DNA of 64,000 nt from an uncultured Nocardioides sp. (GCF_947489365.1 NZ_CANLDB010000001.1:558001-622000), one strand, 5' to 3'. Counted from the stretch's first letter, positions 30,817 through 40,742 are shown. The notes: a model not told the origin generated them from the letters alone. Numbers and translations: made by a program.

Positions 30817-30920
30817 CGGGTCCCTCTCGGCTGGGTGTCACGCGGAAGCGTCCATCGTGCCCCAGTGGGACGCACGAGGCCGCCGTCCGGTTGCGTCGGG
30901 CGTGCCGGGCCCACCCGTCG

Positions 30921-31343
30921 TCACCGCTGCGGGGCGGCTTCCCTGCCGAGCGTGGTCGGCGGCAGGTCGCCGCGCTCGATGCGCTCCGCGACGTCCTGGA
31001 TCCGGCCGCCGGAGGCCTTCCAGTCGCCGACCTCCTCCTCCCAGACCGCGGTGAAGCCGCGCCGGGCCTCGATCACCCAGTGGTGGCCGAGCAGGACTCG
31101 GCCGAGGACGGCGAACGGCAGCACGAGCAGCAGGAGGAGCAGCTCGAGCAGCGCGACGAAGGCGATGAAGAGGAACGGGAGGATCAGGATGAGGAAGAAC
31201 AGCCCGACGATCATGCTGATCGGGTCGTCGCCGAGGCCCGAGGGCATGTCGGGGCCGGTGTCGAAGTCCCGCACCCGTCGCCGCCACGGCACCCACCGCC
31301 GCGTCACGCGCCACGTCCGCCCCTGGGGGTCCTGCACCTTCAT
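30921..31343 (-). CDS. Small membrane protein of unknown function
   Basis: A 140-residue protein. An N-terminal basic and aromatic segment (MKVQDPQGRTWRVTRRWVPW) leads into a very hydrophobic Leu/Phe/Ile stretch at about residues 43-86 that can form two helices, then a cytoplasmic tail with HHWVIEARRGFTAVWEEEV. The Leu run (LLELLLLLLVLPFAVL) is striking. The WVIEAR segment recurs in other unannotated actinobacterial proteins. It diverges from mutA across a region carrying a half-copy of the 53.6-kb repeat. Confidence 0.65.
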   Translation of the reverse strand: MKVQDPQGRTWRVTRRWVPWRRRVRDFDTGPDMPSGLGDDPISMIVGLFFLILILPFLFIAFVALLELLLLLLVLPFAVLGRVLLGHHWVIEARRGFTAVWEEEVGDWKASGGRIQDVAERIERGDLPPTTLGREAAPQR

Positions 31344-31411
31344 GGCCGACAGGGTGCCTCAGGAGGCGGCGGGCGAAACCCGACGCCGCACGAGGTCGCG
31401 GCTCGCTCACG

Positions 31412-31457
31412 GGGTCTCGTGGCTCCTCGCCGGGGCTCGGAGCACCTCGACCTCCGG
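31412..31457. repeat. Solo half-unit of the 164-bp palindromic repeat
   Basis: These 46 bp are identical to 54369-54414 in the tandem array: GGGTCTCGTGGCTC, then the spacer, then CACCTCGACCTCC and GG. Only the right arms are present, so it cannot fold like a full unit. It lies about 50 bp upstream of the mutA promoter hexamer. Confidence 0.85.
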
Positions 31458-31508
31458 CTGTGGGTGCCGGAAACCTCACACTCGGTGGCCGACGTCACTC
31501 CCGGTGCC

Positions 31509-31514
31509 TAGGGT
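31509..31514 (+). promoter_or_regulatory. -10-like hexamer for leaderless mutA
   Basis: TAGGGT, 6 nt before the ATG of mutA, with no Shine-Dalgarno. Confidence 0.5.
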
Positions 31515-31520
31515 GCCCTC

Positions 31521-33299
31521 ATGACCGACGAGGGCGCTGTGGGCAGCGCCGACGGCGAGGTGGAAGGGGGTCTCGACGACCCCGGGAGCCTGCAGCCCGA
31601 GCAGGGTGGGCTCGCGCTCGCCGACCCCGAGCACGACGACCACGCGCGCGCCGACTGGGAGGCCGCGGCGGCGGCCGTCCTGCGCAAGGCCAGGCGGCTG
31701 CGCGACGACGACCCGGACGACGCGGCCTGGGGGAAGCTCACGCGCCGCACCCTCGACGGCATCGACGTCCGCCCCCTCGGGACGCCCGAGCAGGCCGAGG
31801 ACGTCGTCACCGCCGGGCGGCCCACCCGGGCCGGGGACTGGGACATCCGCTCCTTCACCGACCGCGCCGCGCTGGCTCAGGACCCGAAGGCCGCGCACGC
31901 GCACCTCCTGACCGACCTCGCCGGCGGGGTCGGGAGCCTCTGGCTGCAGGCCGGGCCCGACACCGACTGGACGACGCTGCTGGAGGAGGTCCTGCTCGAC
32001 CTCGCGCCCGTCGTCCTCGAGCCCGCGCCCGGCGAGGCCCTCGCCACCGCCCGCGCCTTCCTCGAGGCCGTCGGCGACGCCGACCTCGCCGCCGGGACCC
32101 AGCTCGGCGCCGGCCCGGACGACGACGACCTCGCCGAGGTCGCGGCCCTCGCCGCCGAGCGCGGCGTGCTCGGTGTCGTCGTGGACGGCGCGACCGTCCA
32201 CGACCGCGGCGCCTCCGACGCCCAGGAGCTCGGCTGGGTCCTCGCGGCCGGCGTCCGCGCCCTGCGCACCCTCGAGGCCGCCGGCACCGAGCCCCAGCAG
32301 GCGGCTGCACTCGTCGAGCTGCGGCTCGCCGTCACCGACGAGCAGCTGACCTCGATCGCCAAGCTCCGCGCCGCGCGACGCGCCTGGACCCGCGTCCTCG
32401 GGGCCAGCGGCGTCACCGACGCACCCGTGCGGGTCCACGCCGTGACGAGCCGCCCGATGATGAGCCGCTACGACCCCCACGTGAACATGCTGCGCACCAC
32501 CGTCGCCGCGTTCGCCGCGGGCGTCGGCGGCGCCGAGGCGGTCACCGTGCTGCCCTTCGACGCCCCGCTCGGCCGCCCCGAGGCGTTCGGGCGCCGCATC
32601 GCCCGCAACACCAGCGCCCTGCTCATCTCCGAGAGCCACGTCGCGAAGGTCGTCGACCCCGCCGGTGGCTCGTACGCCGTCGAGCGCCTCACCGACGACC
32701 TCGCCGTCGCCGCCTGGGCCGAGCTGGGCCGGATCGAGGCCGAGGACCACGCCGCCGACGCGTTCGAGGCCCGGGTCGCCGAGGTCGTCGCCGAGCGGGA
32801 CCGCCAGGTCGCGACCCGCAAGCGACCCCTCACCGGGCTGTCGGAGTTCCCGTCCCTGTCGCTCGAGCAGCCCGAGCGGACGCCCTACGACGCCTGGGAC
32901 GGTGTCCGCCCCTGGGGCGCGGCGTACGAGGCGATGCGTGACGACCCGCCGACCGCGCACGTCTTCCTCGCCACCCTGGGCCCGATCGCGGCCCACACCG
33001 CGCGGGCGACCTTCGCGACCAACCTGCTCGCCGCGGGCGGCGTCGACGTCGACGTCGCCGGGCCCACCGAGGGCCCCGACGACCTCGTGTCGGCGTACGA
33101 CGGCCAGCCCGTCGTCTGCCTCGCCGGGTCCGACGGCACGTACGACGAGTGGGGCGAGCAGGCCGCCGCCGCGCTGCGCGGGGCCGGGGCGTCGTACGTC
33201 GTGGTCGCGGGCAAGCCACGCGAGTGGGCCGACGACGACGCCGCGATGGGTGTGGACGCCGTGGACTTCCTGGGCCGAGTGAGGGAGAAGCTGTCGTGA
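31521..33299 (+). CDS. mutA: Methylmalonyl-CoA mutase small (beta) subunit
   Basis: A 592-residue partner of MutB. It has the TIM-barrel-like N-terminal half ([59 protein letters not shown]) and a degenerate cobalamin-binding half that lacks the DxHxxG histidine. That is normal for the non-catalytic subunit. It shares the active-site scaffold signature [19 protein letters not shown] with MutB. mutB starts within the stop codon (GTGA), so the two subunits are coupled. The enzyme takes propionyl-CoA-derived methylmalonyl-CoA to succinyl-CoA. Confidence 0.95.
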   Translation: MTDEGAVGSADGEVEGGLDDPGSLQPEQGGLALADPEHDDHARADWEAAAAAVLRKARRLRDDDPDDAAWGKLTRRTLDGIDVRPLGTPEQAEDVVTAGRPTRAGDWDIRSFTDRAALAQDPKAAHAHLLTDLAGGVGSLWLQAGPDTDWTTLLEEVLLDLAPVVLEPAPGEALATARAFLEAVGDADLAAGTQLGAGPDDDDLAEVAALAAERGVLGVVVDGATVHDRGASDAQELGWVLAAGVRALRTLEAAGTEPQQAAALVELRLAVTDEQLTSIAKLRAARRAWTRVLGASGVTDAPVRVHAVTSRPMMSRYDPHVNMLRTTVAAFAAGVGGAEAVTVLPFDAPLGRPEAFGRRIARNTSALLISESHVAKVVDPAGGSYAVERLTDDLAVAAWAELGRIEAEDHAADAFEARVAEVVAERDRQVATRKRPLTGLSEFPSLSLEQPERTPYDAWDGVRPWGAAYEAMRDDPPTAHVFLATLGPIAAHTARATFATNLLAAGGVDVDVAGPTEGPDDLVSAYDGQPVVCLAGSDGTYDEWGEQAAAALRGAGASYVVVAGKPREWADDDAAMGVDAVDFLGRVREKLS

Positions 33300-35500
33300 G
33301 CGTGCCGAAGAGCTTCGCCGACGTCCCGCTGGCGGGGGAGGGTCCCGACGACGCGGGCTCGCAGGGCTCGCTTGCTGCTCGACCACCTGGTGGCGCCGGT
33401 GCCGAGCCCTGGACCAGCCCGGAGGGCATCGACATCGCGCCCCGCTACGACGCGGGCGACCTCGACGGCCTCGACGCGCTGGCGACGTACCCCGGGCTGA
33501 GCCCGTTCCTGCGCGGGCCCTACCCGACGATGTACACGACCCAGCCCTGGACGATCCGCCAGTACGCCGGGTTCTCCACCGCCGAGGCGTCCAACGCGTT
33601 CTACCGGCGCAACCTGGCCGCGGGCCAGAAGGGCCTGTCCGTCGCGTTCGACCTCGCCACCCACCGCGGCTACGACTCCGACCACGAGCGCGTGCGCGGC
33701 GACGTCGGCATGGCGGGCGTGGCGATCGACTCGATCTACGACACCCGCACCCTCTTCGACGGCATCCCGCTCGACGAGATGAGCGTGTCGATGACCATGA
33801 ACGGCGCCGTGCTGCCCGTCATGGCGCTGTACGTCGTCGCGGCCGAGGAGCAGGGGGTGAGCCCGGACCGCCTCGCGGGGACCATCCAGAACGACATCCT
33901 CAAGGAGTTCATGGTCCGCAACACCTACATCTACCCGCCCGCGCCGAGCATGCGGATCATCTCCGACATCTTCCGCTACACCGCGGAGAAGATGCCGCGG
34001 TTCAACTCCATCTCGATCTCCGGCTACCACATCCAGGAGGCCGGGGCCACGGCCGACCTGGAGCTCGCCTACACGCTCGCGGACGGCGTCGAGTACCTCC
34101 GTGCCGGCCTCGACGCGGGCCTCGACGTCGACGCGTTCGCACCCCGGCTGTCGTTCTTCTGGGCCATCGGGATGAACGTGTTCATGGAGATCGCGAAGCT
34201 GCGTGCCGCGCGGGCGCTGTGGGCGCGGCTGGTGCGGCAGTTCGAGCCGACCAACCCGAAGTCGCTGTCGCTGCGGACCCACTCCCAGACCTCCGGCTGG
34301 AGCCTCACCGCCCAGGACGTCTACAACAACGTGGGCCGCACCTGCCTGGAGGCCATGGCCGCCACCCAAGGCCACACCCAGAGCCTGCACACGAACGCCC
34401 TGGACGAGGCCATCGCGCTGCCCACCGACTTCTCCGCGCGCATCGCCCGGAACACGCAGCTGCTGCTGCAGCAGGAGTCCGGCACCACCGGCGTCATCGA
34501 CCCCTGGGCGGGCTCGTACTACGTCGAGCGACTGACCCACGACCTCGCCGAGCGTGCCTGGGCCCACATCACCGAGGCCGAGAAGGCCGGCGGCATGGCC
34601 GCCGCGATCGAGCAGGGCATCCCCAAGATGCGCATCGAGGAGGCCGCCGCCCGCACCCAGGCGCGGCTCGACTCCGGCACCCAGGCGCTCATCGGGGTGA
34701 ACACCTACCGGCTCGAGAAGGAGGACGACCTCGACGTCCTCCGCGTCGACAACGACGACGTGCTGCGCCAGCAGCTCGCCAAGCTCGAGCGGCTGCGGGA
34801 CGAGCGTGACGAGGACGACGTACGGCGGGCCTGCGAGCGCCTGACGAACGCCGCGGCGTCCGAGACCGACCGCACCAGCCTCGACGGCAACCTCCTCGCG
34901 CTCGCCATCGACGCCGCCCGCGCGAAGGCGACGGTGGGGGAGATCTCCGAGGCGCTGGAAAAGGAGTGGGGCCGCCACCGCGCGACCATCCGTACGATCT
35001 CGGGCGTGTACCGCGAGGAGGCCACCGGCGGCGGCGACCGCGACGGCTCCGTCGCGAAGGTCCTCGCCGCGACCGAGGCGTTCGAGGCGGCCGAGGGACG
35101 CCGTCCGCGCATCCTGGTCGCGAAGATGGGCCAGGACGGCCACGACCGCGGCCAGAAGGTCGTCGTCACCGCCTTCGCCGACCTCGGCTTCGACGTCGAC
35201 GTGGGGCCGCTGTTCTCCACCCCGGAGGAGGTGGCCCGGCAGGCCGTCGACGCCGACGTCCACATCGTCGGTGTCTCCTCCCTCGCCGCGGGCCACCTGG
35301 CGCTCGTGCCCGCGCTGAAGCAGGCGCTGGCCGACGAGGGCCGGGGCGACGTCATGGTCGTCGTCGGCGGCGTCATCCCGCCCGAGGACGTGCCGCGCCT
35401 GGAGGAGATGGGCGCCGCCGCGGTCTTCGGACCGGGCACGGTGATCGCCACCTCGGCGCTGGAGCTGCTGGAGAAGCTGAGCGCCGAGCTGGGGCACTGA
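33296..35500 (+). CDS. mutB: Methylmalonyl-CoA mutase large (alpha) subunit, catalytic
   Basis: A 734-residue adenosylcobalamin-dependent mutase. The substrate barrel includes [40 protein letters not shown] and [20 protein letters not shown]. The C-terminal B12 domain carries D614-G-H616-D-R-G619 (DxHxxG) and the later GGVIPPEDV segment. The start is the GTG at 33296 inside the mutA stop. Mutase pairs of this kind run odd-chain fatty acid, valine, isoleucine and propionate catabolism. Confidence 0.97.
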   Translation: MSVPKSFADVPLAGEGPDDAGSQGSLAARPPGGAGAEPWTSPEGIDIAPRYDAGDLDGLDALATYPGLSPFLRGPYPTMYTTQPWTIRQYAGFSTAEASNAFYRRNLAAGQKGLSVAFDLATHRGYDSDHERVRGDVGMAGVAIDSIYDTRTLFDGIPLDEMSVSMTMNGAVLPVMALYVVAAEEQGVSPDRLAGTIQNDILKEFMVRNTYIYPPAPSMRIISDIFRYTAEKMPRFNSISISGYHIQEAGATADLELAYTLADGVEYLRAGLDAGLDVDAFAPRLSFFWAIGMNVFMEIAKLRAARALWARLVRQFEPTNPKSLSLRTHSQTSGWSLTAQDVYNNVGRTCLEAMAATQGHTQSLHTNALDEAIALPTDFSARIARNTQLLLQQESGTTGVIDPWAGSYYVERLTHDLAERAWAHITEAEKAGGMAAAIEQGIPKMRIEEAAARTQARLDSGTQALIGVNTYRLEKEDDLDVLRVDNDDVLRQQLAKLERLRDERDEDDVRRACERLTNAAASETDRTSLDGNLLALAIDAARAKATVGEISEALEKEWGRHRATIRTISGVYREEATGGGDRDGSVAKVLAATEAFEAAEGRRPRILVAKMGQDGHDRGQKVVVTAFADLGFDVDVGPLFSTPEEVARQAVDADVHIVGVSSLAAGHLALVPALKQALADEGRGDVMVVVGGVIPPEDVPRLEEMGAAAVFGPGTVIATSALELLEKLSAELGH

Positions 35501-35504
35501 GCGG

Positions 35505-36491
35505 GTGCCCCCTGCCCCCGTCCTCGACCTCGACGAGCTGGCCGACGGCGTCCGCGCCGGACGGCGTGCCTCGCTGTCGCGCGCGATCACGCTGGTCGAG
35601 TCCTCCCGCGCCGACCACCGGGTCGCCGCCCGCGACCTGCTGACCCGGCTCACCCCGGACGCCGGGGGAGCGGTCCGGGTGGGCATCTCCGGGGTGCCCG
35701 GGGTCGGGAAGTCGACCTTCATCGAGGCCCTCGGCTCCGACCTCACCGCGGCCGGCTCGAAGGTCGGCGTCCTCGCGGTCGACCCCTCGTCGGTGCGGAC
35801 CGGCGGCTCGGTCCTGGGTGACAAGACCCGCATGGGGCGGCTCGCGAACGACCCCGCGGCGTACATCCGGCCCTCGCCGACCGCCGGCACCCTCGGCGGC
35901 GTCGCCCGGACCACCACCCAGGCGATGCTCGTCCTCGAGGCCGCCGGGTACGACGTCGTCCTCGTCGAGACCGTCGGCGTCGGGCAGTCCGAGATCACCG
36001 TCGCCCGGATGGTCGACACGTTCTGCTTCCTCACCCTGGCCCGCACCGGCGACCAGCTGCAGGGCATCAAGAAGGGCATCCTCGAGATCGCCGACGTCGT
36101 CGCGGTCAACAAGGCCGACGGCGCCGGCGAGGCCGACGCCCGTGTGGCCGCCCGGGACCTGTCCGGGGCGCTGCGGATGGTGCGCGGCAAGGGGGAGTGG
36201 GCGCCGCCCGTGGTGACCTGCTCGGCGCTCGAGGACCGGGACGTCGACGAGGTGTGGGCGAAGGTGATCGCCCACCGCGACCACCTCGGCGAGGAGGGCC
36301 TGCGCGAGAAGCGGGCCGCCCAGCAGCTTGAGTTCACCTGGGCCCTCGTCCGCGACGAGCTCGACGCGCGCCTCAAGGCCTCGCCGGGGGTCGCCGCCGT
36401 CCGCGACGAGGTCCGCGCCGCCGTCCTCGCCTCCGAGATCGCCGCCCCCGAGGCCGCCGACCGCCTCCTCGCGGCGTACGACGGGGGCTGA
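35505..36491 (+). CDS. meaB: Methylmalonyl-CoA mutase-associated GTPase MeaB
   Basis: A 328-residue G3E-family GTPase that gates cofactor loading and protects methylmalonyl-CoA mutase. Visible are the P-loop GISGVPGVGKSTFIEALG, switch region DPSSVRTGGSVLGDKTRM, VETVGVGQSE (Walker B/switch II) and the base-specificity motif NKADG. GTG 35505 follows the mutB stop by 4 bp. Tight linkage to mutAB supports the assignment over ArgK-type use. A GGGGGC/GCCCCC hairpin spans its stop (36484-36507). Confidence 0.95.
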   Translation: MPPAPVLDLDELADGVRAGRRASLSRAITLVESSRADHRVAARDLLTRLTPDAGGAVRVGISGVPGVGKSTFIEALGSDLTAAGSKVGVLAVDPSSVRTGGSVLGDKTRMGRLANDPAAYIRPSPTAGTLGGVARTTTQAMLVLEAAGYDVVLVETVGVGQSEITVARMVDTFCFLTLARTGDQLQGIKKGILEIADVVAVNKADGAGEADARVAARDLSGALRMVRGKGEWAPPVVTCSALEDRDVDEVWAKVIAHRDHLGEEGLREKRAAQQLEFTWALVRDELDARLKASPGVAAVRDEVRAAVLASEIAAPEAADRLLAAYDGG

Positions 36492-36551
36492 GACCTCGAG
36501 GCCCCCGGTGGGGCTGGAGGGGTCGGTGTGGTTGGTGTGGTTGCGGGCGTC

Positions 36552-36647
36552 TGCCGGTTTCCCAGGGTGCCCTGTGACCTCCGCGCCTACCCTGCGAAAT
36601 GTCGCGAGGTAGGTGCCGACATCACAGGGCACCCTGGGAAGCCGGCA
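36552..36647. repeat. 96-bp palindrome with 26-bp arms between meaB and the M20 gene
   Basis: Arms 36552-36577 and 36622-36647 match at 25 of 26 positions, the exception being a G-T wobble. The core is CCCAGGGTGCCCTGTGA and its complement. The 44-nt loop has inner arms CCTACC and GGTAGG. It is in a tandem, not convergent, gap, so it may be more than a terminator. No protein-coding frame of interest lies in it. Confidence 0.85.
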
Positions 36648-36698
36648 CAGGGGCGCCCACCCACCCCGGGCGGCCCGAGGACGAGAAGCGCCGGACGG

Positions 36699-36704
36699 TA
36701 ACCT
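36699..36704 (+). promoter_or_regulatory. -10-like hexamer for the M20 gene
   Basis: TAACCT, 8 nt before the GTG at 36713, just beyond the large palindrome. Confidence 0.4.
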
Positions 36705-36712
36705 GCACGGTC

Positions 36713-37936
36713 GTGCCCACCGACCTGCGACTGCCGCCCGAGGAGGAGCTCGTCGCGTTCCGGCGCGACCTGCACGCACACCCGGAGCTGGCCTGGCAGG
36801 AGCGGCGGACGACGGAGCGGATCGCGGCCCGGCTGGAGGCCGCCGGGATCGCCGTACGGCGGACGGAGCCGACGGGCCTGATCGCCGAGGTCGGCGGGGG
36901 ACCGGGCGGCGTGGGTCCGGTCGTGGTGCTCCGCGCCGACATCGACGCCCTGCCGCTGGAGGACCGCGGCGGTGACCCGTGGGCCAGCACCGTGCCCGGC
37001 GTCGCCCACGCCTGCGGCCACGACGTCCACACCACCGCGCTGCTCGGCGCGGCGCTCGCGCTGGCGGAGCTCGACGCCCGCGAGCCGCTGCCCGGCCGCG
37101 TCCGGCTGCTGTTCCAGCCCGCCGAGGAGGTCATGCCCGGCGGCGCGCTGCGGCTGATGGAGCAGGGCGCGCTCGAGGGGGTCGTCAGGGCCTACGCCCT
37201 GCACTGCGACCCCACCGTCGACGTCGGTCAGGTCGGCCTGCGGGTCGGCCCGCTGACCGGCGCCGCCGACGCCCTCGAGGTGCGGCTGCGCGGCCACGGC
37301 GGCCACACGTCACGGCCCCACCTGACCCAGGACCTCACCTTCGCCCTCGGGCACCTCGTCACCGGGCTGCCCGGCGCCCTGTCGCGCCGGCTCGACCCCC
37401 GCGCCGGCGCCACCCTGGTGTGGGGCCTCGTGCAGGCCGGCGCCACCCACAACGTCATCCCCACCGAGGGCCGCGCCGCCGGCACGATCCGGATCCTCGA
37501 CGCCGGCGCCTGGGCCGAGGCCGAGCGCCTCGTGCGCGAGCTCGTGCCCGCCGTCGTCGCGCCGTACGGCGTCGAGGCCGAGGTGCTCTACACCCGCGGG
37601 GTGCCGCCGGTGGTCAACCACCCGGAGGCCGTCGGCGTCCTCGCGGACGCCGTCCGTGACCAGCTCGGCCCCGACGGCGTCGTCACGACGCTGCAGAGCC
37701 TCGGCGGCGAGGACTTCGGCTGGTACCTCGACCGGGTCCCCGGCGCGATGGCCCGCCTCGGCACCCGGACCCCCGACGGCCGGACCTACGACCTCCACCA
37801 GGGCGACCTGCGCATCGACGAGCGCGCCATCGGCATCGGCGCGCGGCTGCTCGCGGACACGGCCGTGCAGACACTCGCTATCGAGTCGGTAACGAAGGCG
37901 CCTCCGAGCACCGGAGCACCCCTGTCGAGGCCCTAG
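36713..37936 (+). CDS. M20 family amidohydrolase (IAA-amino acid hydrolase / carboxypeptidase-like)
   Basis: A 407-residue metal-dependent amidohydrolase of the M20D/AbgB-hippurate hydrolase group. Metal ligands are C101 and H103 (HACGHDVHTT), E138/E139 (FQPAEEVMPGG), H164 (ALHCDP) and a C-terminal His (DLHQGDLRIDE). The dimerisation domain begins near GAADALEVRLRGHGGHTSRP. Substrates could be N-acyl amino acids or peptides. It is the only gene between the meaB palindrome and the nucleoside transporter operon. Confidence 0.9.
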   Translation: MPTDLRLPPEEELVAFRRDLHAHPELAWQERRTTERIAARLEAAGIAVRRTEPTGLIAEVGGGPGGVGPVVVLRADIDALPLEDRGGDPWASTVPGVAHACGHDVHTTALLGAALALAELDAREPLPGRVRLLFQPAEEVMPGGALRLMEQGALEGVVRAYALHCDPTVDVGQVGLRVGPLTGAADALEVRLRGHGGHTSRPHLTQDLTFALGHLVTGLPGALSRRLDPRAGATLVWGLVQAGATHNVIPTEGRAAGTIRILDAGAWAEAERLVRELVPAVVAPYGVEAEVLYTRGVPPVVNHPEAVGVLADAVRDQLGPDGVVTTLQSLGGEDFGWYLDRVPGAMARLGTRTPDGRTYDLHQGDLRIDERAIGIGARLLADTAVQTLAIESVTKAPPSTGAPLSRP

Positions 37937-37985
37937 TGTCTGCCTCGGTTCGTGCCCGACCAGGGGCGCGTCAGGGCACACACTA
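37934..37985. promoter_or_regulatory. Inverted repeat and ribosome-binding site before the BMP gene
   Basis: TAGTGTCTGCC (37934-37944) and GGCACACACTA (37975-37985) pair with one mismatch across 30 nt. The right arm runs into AGGAGG (37985-37990), a perfect Shine-Dalgarno 5 nt before the TTG start. Pairing of the arms would place the ribosome site beside a stem. A regulatory role is only a suggestion. Confidence 0.4.
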
Positions 37986-37995
37986 GGAGGGCGTC

Positions 37996-39045
37996 TTGAG
38001 GCGCACCACGAAGCTTGCGGCAGTGCTCAGCACCGCCGTCCTCGCACTGTCCGCCTGTGGCGGCGGCGACTCCGAGAGCGACTCGGGCGGCGACTCGGGC
38101 GGCGGCGACGCCGGTTCCGACATCAAGGTCGGCGTCGCGTACGACGTCGGCGGTCGCGGCGACCAGTCGTTCAACGACTCGGCGGCCGCGGGTCTCGACC
38201 AGGCGTCCGACGAGCTCGGCCTCGACTTCCAGGAGTCCGAGGCCTCCGACGGCGAGTCCGAGGCGGACCGCGAGGAGCGCCTGCGCACCTTCGCCGAGGC
38301 CGGCTACACCCACATCATCGGTGTCGGGTTCGCGTACAGCCCCTCCATCGCCGCCGTGGCGCCGGAGTACCCCGAGGTCAGCTTCGCGATCATCGACGAC
38401 GAGGCCGCGGTCGGCGACAACATCGCCAACCTGGTCTTCGCCGAGGAGCAGGGCTCCTTCCTCGTCGGCGCGGCCGCCGCGCTGAAGAGCGAGTCCGGCC
38501 AGATCGGCTTCGTCGGCGGCGTCGAGACCCCGCTGATCCAGAAGTTCCAGGCGGGCTACGAGGCGGGCGCCGAGGCCGTCAACGAGGACATCCAGGTCGA
38601 CGTCACCTACCTGACCCAGCCGCCGGACTTCTCCGGCTTCGCCGACCCGGCCCGCGGTGAGACCGCCGCGACCGGCATGTACGACGACGGCGCCGACGTG
38701 GTCTACCACGCCGCCGGCGGCTCCGGCGGTGGCGTCTTCGAGGCCGCCTCGCAGGCCGACGCCCTCGCGATCGGCGTCGACTCCGACCAGTACGAGACCG
38801 CCGACCCGGCCGTGCAGGACGTCATCCTCACCTCGATGCTCAAGAACGTGAACGTCGCGGTCTACGAGTGGCTGACCGCCGCCGCCGAGGGCGACACCCC
38901 GACGGGCACCACCCGCTACGACCTCGCCGCCGACGGCGTGGGCTACTCCACCAGCGGTGGACAGGTCGACGATATCGAGGACCAGCTCGAGGACTTCAAG
39001 CAGCAGATCGTCGACGGGGAGATCGAGGTCCCGACCACCCCGTAG
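37996..39045 (+). CDS. BMP family nucleoside-binding lipoprotein
   Basis: A 349-residue ABC-transporter binding protein of the Bmp/PnrA/NupN family. The signal is MRRTTKLAAVLSTAVLALSA, then lipidated C21 and an Asp/Gly/Ser linker. The ligand domain has VGVAYDVGGRGDQSFNDSAA and the nucleoside-site segments GVGFAYSPSIAAVAPEYPEV and GFVGGVETPLIQKFQAGYEA. The start is TTG at 37996, supported by AGGAGG 5 nt upstream and by the exact fit of the signal peptide. The ATPase and two permeases follow, separated by a strong hairpin. Confidence 0.93.
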   Translation: MRRTTKLAAVLSTAVLALSACGGGDSESDSGGDSGGGDAGSDIKVGVAYDVGGRGDQSFNDSAAAGLDQASDELGLDFQESEASDGESEADREERLRTFAEAGYTHIIGVGFAYSPSIAAVAPEYPEVSFAIIDDEAAVGDNIANLVFAEEQGSFLVGAAAALKSESGQIGFVGGVETPLIQKFQAGYEAGAEAVNEDIQVDVTYLTQPPDFSGFADPARGETAATGMYDDGADVVYHAAGGSGGGVFEAASQADALAIGVDSDQYETADPAVQDVILTSMLKNVNVAVYEWLTAAAEGDTPTGTTRYDLAADGVGYSTSGGQVDDIEDQLEDFKQQIVDGEIEVPTTP

Positions 39046-39078
39046 CGCCACCCGCACCACCGCGGAGGACTCCGCAGG

Positions 39079-39114
39079 GCCCGCCGGGCAGTGCACGCGC
39101 ACTGCCCGGCGGGC
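39079..39114 (+). terminator. Perfect hairpin between binding-protein and ATPase genes
   Basis: A 16-bp perfect stem, GCCCGCCGGGCAGTGC (39079-39094) with its complement at 39099-39114, has an ACGC loop. A smaller GCGGAG/CTCCGC hairpin precedes it (39062-39075). Placed inside the operon, it likely reduces readthrough or protects the upstream mRNA 3' end, giving more binding protein than transporter. Confidence 0.7.
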
Positions 39115-39173
39115 TCGGTCCACGCCCAGCACCCGCAGCACCAGCAGTCACCAGCGCCAGGAGGTCCCGGCCC

Positions 39174-40742
39174 GTGCCCGAGAAGGCCAAGAAGCCCGAG
39201 CAGCCGGGAGCCGAGCCCGTGGGGGACCTCGCGGTCCGCCTCCGTGGCATCGGCAAGCGGTTCCCCGGCGTCATCGCCAACGACGACATCAACATCGACG
39301 TCCGTCGCGGGACGATCCACGCGATCGTCGGCGAGAACGGCGCCGGCAAGTCGACGCTGATGAAGATCCTGTACGGCGTCCAGCCGCCCGACTCCGGGAC
39401 GATCGAGATCGGCGGGAAGCAGGTCTCCCTGTCCTCGCCGGCCGAGGCGATCGCGCAGGGCGTCGGCATGGTCTTCCAGCACTTCATGCTGGCCGACAAC
39501 CTCACCGTCGCCGAGAACGTCGTCCTCGGCGCCGAGAAGCTGCACGGCATCGGCGCCGGCGCGCGCGCCGAGATCACCCGGATCTCCGACTCCTACGGGC
39601 TGGGGGTCGACCCCGACGCGATGGTCGAGGACCTCGGCGTCGGCGCCCGCCAGCGCGTGGAGATCCTCAAGGTCCTCTACCGCGGCGCGCGGGTGATCAT
39701 CCTCGACGAGCCCACCGCAGTCCTCGTCCCGCAGGAGGTCGACGAGCTGTTCGGCAACCTGCGCGAGCTCAAGGCCGAGGGACTCGCCGTCCTCTTCATC
39801 TCCCACAAGCTCGACGAGGTCCTCTCCGTCGCCGACGACATCACCGTCGTCCGCCGCGGCACCACGGTCGCGACCGTCGACCCGTCCGGCACGACGGCCC
39901 GCCAGCTCGCCGAGCTGATGGTCGGCTCGGAGCTGCCGCAGCCCACCCGGGAGGCCTCCACGGTCACCGAGGAGGTGCTGCTCGACGTCCGCGGCCTGAC
40001 GCTGCCGACCCCCACCGGCCGCCCCCTGCTGGACGACGTCACCTTCCGCATCCACCGCGGCGAGGTCCTGGGCATCGCCGGCGTCGAGGGCAACGGCCAG
40101 GCCGAGCTCGTCGAGGCGATCATGGGCATGCGGCCCGGGTCCACCGGCTCGATCACCGTCGGCGGGCGCGACCTCTCGGGCACCTCCACCCGCGAGCGGC
40201 GCGAGTCGGGGATCGGCTACATCCCCGAGGACCGGCACCGCCACGGGCTGCTGCTCGACGCGCCCCTGTGGGAGAACCGCGTGCTGGGCCACCAGACCCG
40301 GCGCCCCAGCGTGCGGCGCGGCCTGGTCGACCGGAGGGCCGCCACCGCCGACACCCAGCGGATCATCAACACCTACGACGTCCGCACGCCCGGCCCGAAC
40401 GTCCCCGCGCGGGCGCTGTCCGGCGGCAACCAGCAGAAGCTGATCGTCGGTCGCGAGATGAGCGGCGAGCCGACCCTGCTGATCGCCGCCCACCCCACCC
40501 GCGGCGTGGACGTCGGCGCCCAGGCCGCGATCTGGGACCAGATCCGGATCGCCCGCCGCGAGGGCCTCGCCGTCCTGCTGATCTCCGCCGACCTCGACGA
40601 GCTGATCGGCCTGTCCGACCGCATCGAGGTCGTCCTCCGCGGCCGCCTGGTCGGGGAGTTCGACCCCACGACCGTCACCCCCGCCCAGCTCGGCTCGGCG
40701 ATGACCGGTGCCGGCGACGAGCCCGCCCAGGAGAGCGCATGA
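39174..40742 (+). CDS. Nucleoside ABC transporter ATP-binding protein (two fused NBDs)
   Basis: A 522-residue double ATPase of the sugar/nucleoside CUT2-like type (NupA/YufO). NBD1 has Walker A GENGAGKSTLMK and Walker B VIILDEPTAV. Its signature is degenerate (DLGVGARQRVEIL). NBD2 has a non-canonical Walker A (GVEGNGQAEL), signature LSGGNQQKL and the Walker-B region LLIAAHPTRGVD, in which the usual Asp is lost; this is typical of the family. GTG 39174 follows AGGAGGT by 8 nt. Its stop overlaps the first permease start (ATGA). Confidence 0.93.
   Translation: MPEKAKKPEQPGAEPVGDLAVRLRGIGKRFPGVIANDDINIDVRRGTIHAIVGENGAGKSTLMKILYGVQPPDSGTIEIGGKQVSLSSPAEAIAQGVGMVFQHFMLADNLTVAENVVLGAEKLHGIGAGARAEITRISDSYGLGVDPDAMVEDLGVGARQRVEILKVLYRGARVIILDEPTAVLVPQEVDELFGNLRELKAEGLAVLFISHKLDEVLSVADDITVVRRGTTVATVDPSGTTARQLAELMVGSELPQPTREASTVTEEVLLDVRGLTLPTPTGRPLLDDVTFRIHRGEVLGIAGVEGNGQAELVEAIMGMRPGSTGSITVGGRDLSGTSTRERRESGIGYIPEDRHRHGLLLDAPLWENRVLGHQTRRPSVRRGLVDRRAATADTQRIINTYDVRTPGPNVPARALSGGNQQKLIVGREMSGEPTLLIAAHPTRGVDVGAQAAIWDQIRIARREGLAVLLISADLDELIGLSDRIEVVLRGRLVGEFDPTTVTPAQLGSAMTGAGDEPAQESA

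Noticed and set aside
31344..31520. Cobalamin riboswitch before mutAB
   Set aside because: No B12-box-like sequence is visible, and mutA appears leaderless.
37949..37955. TTCGTGC before the BMP gene as a third DeoR-type operator
   Set aside because: Only 7 of 11 bases match and no second copy lies 20 bp away.
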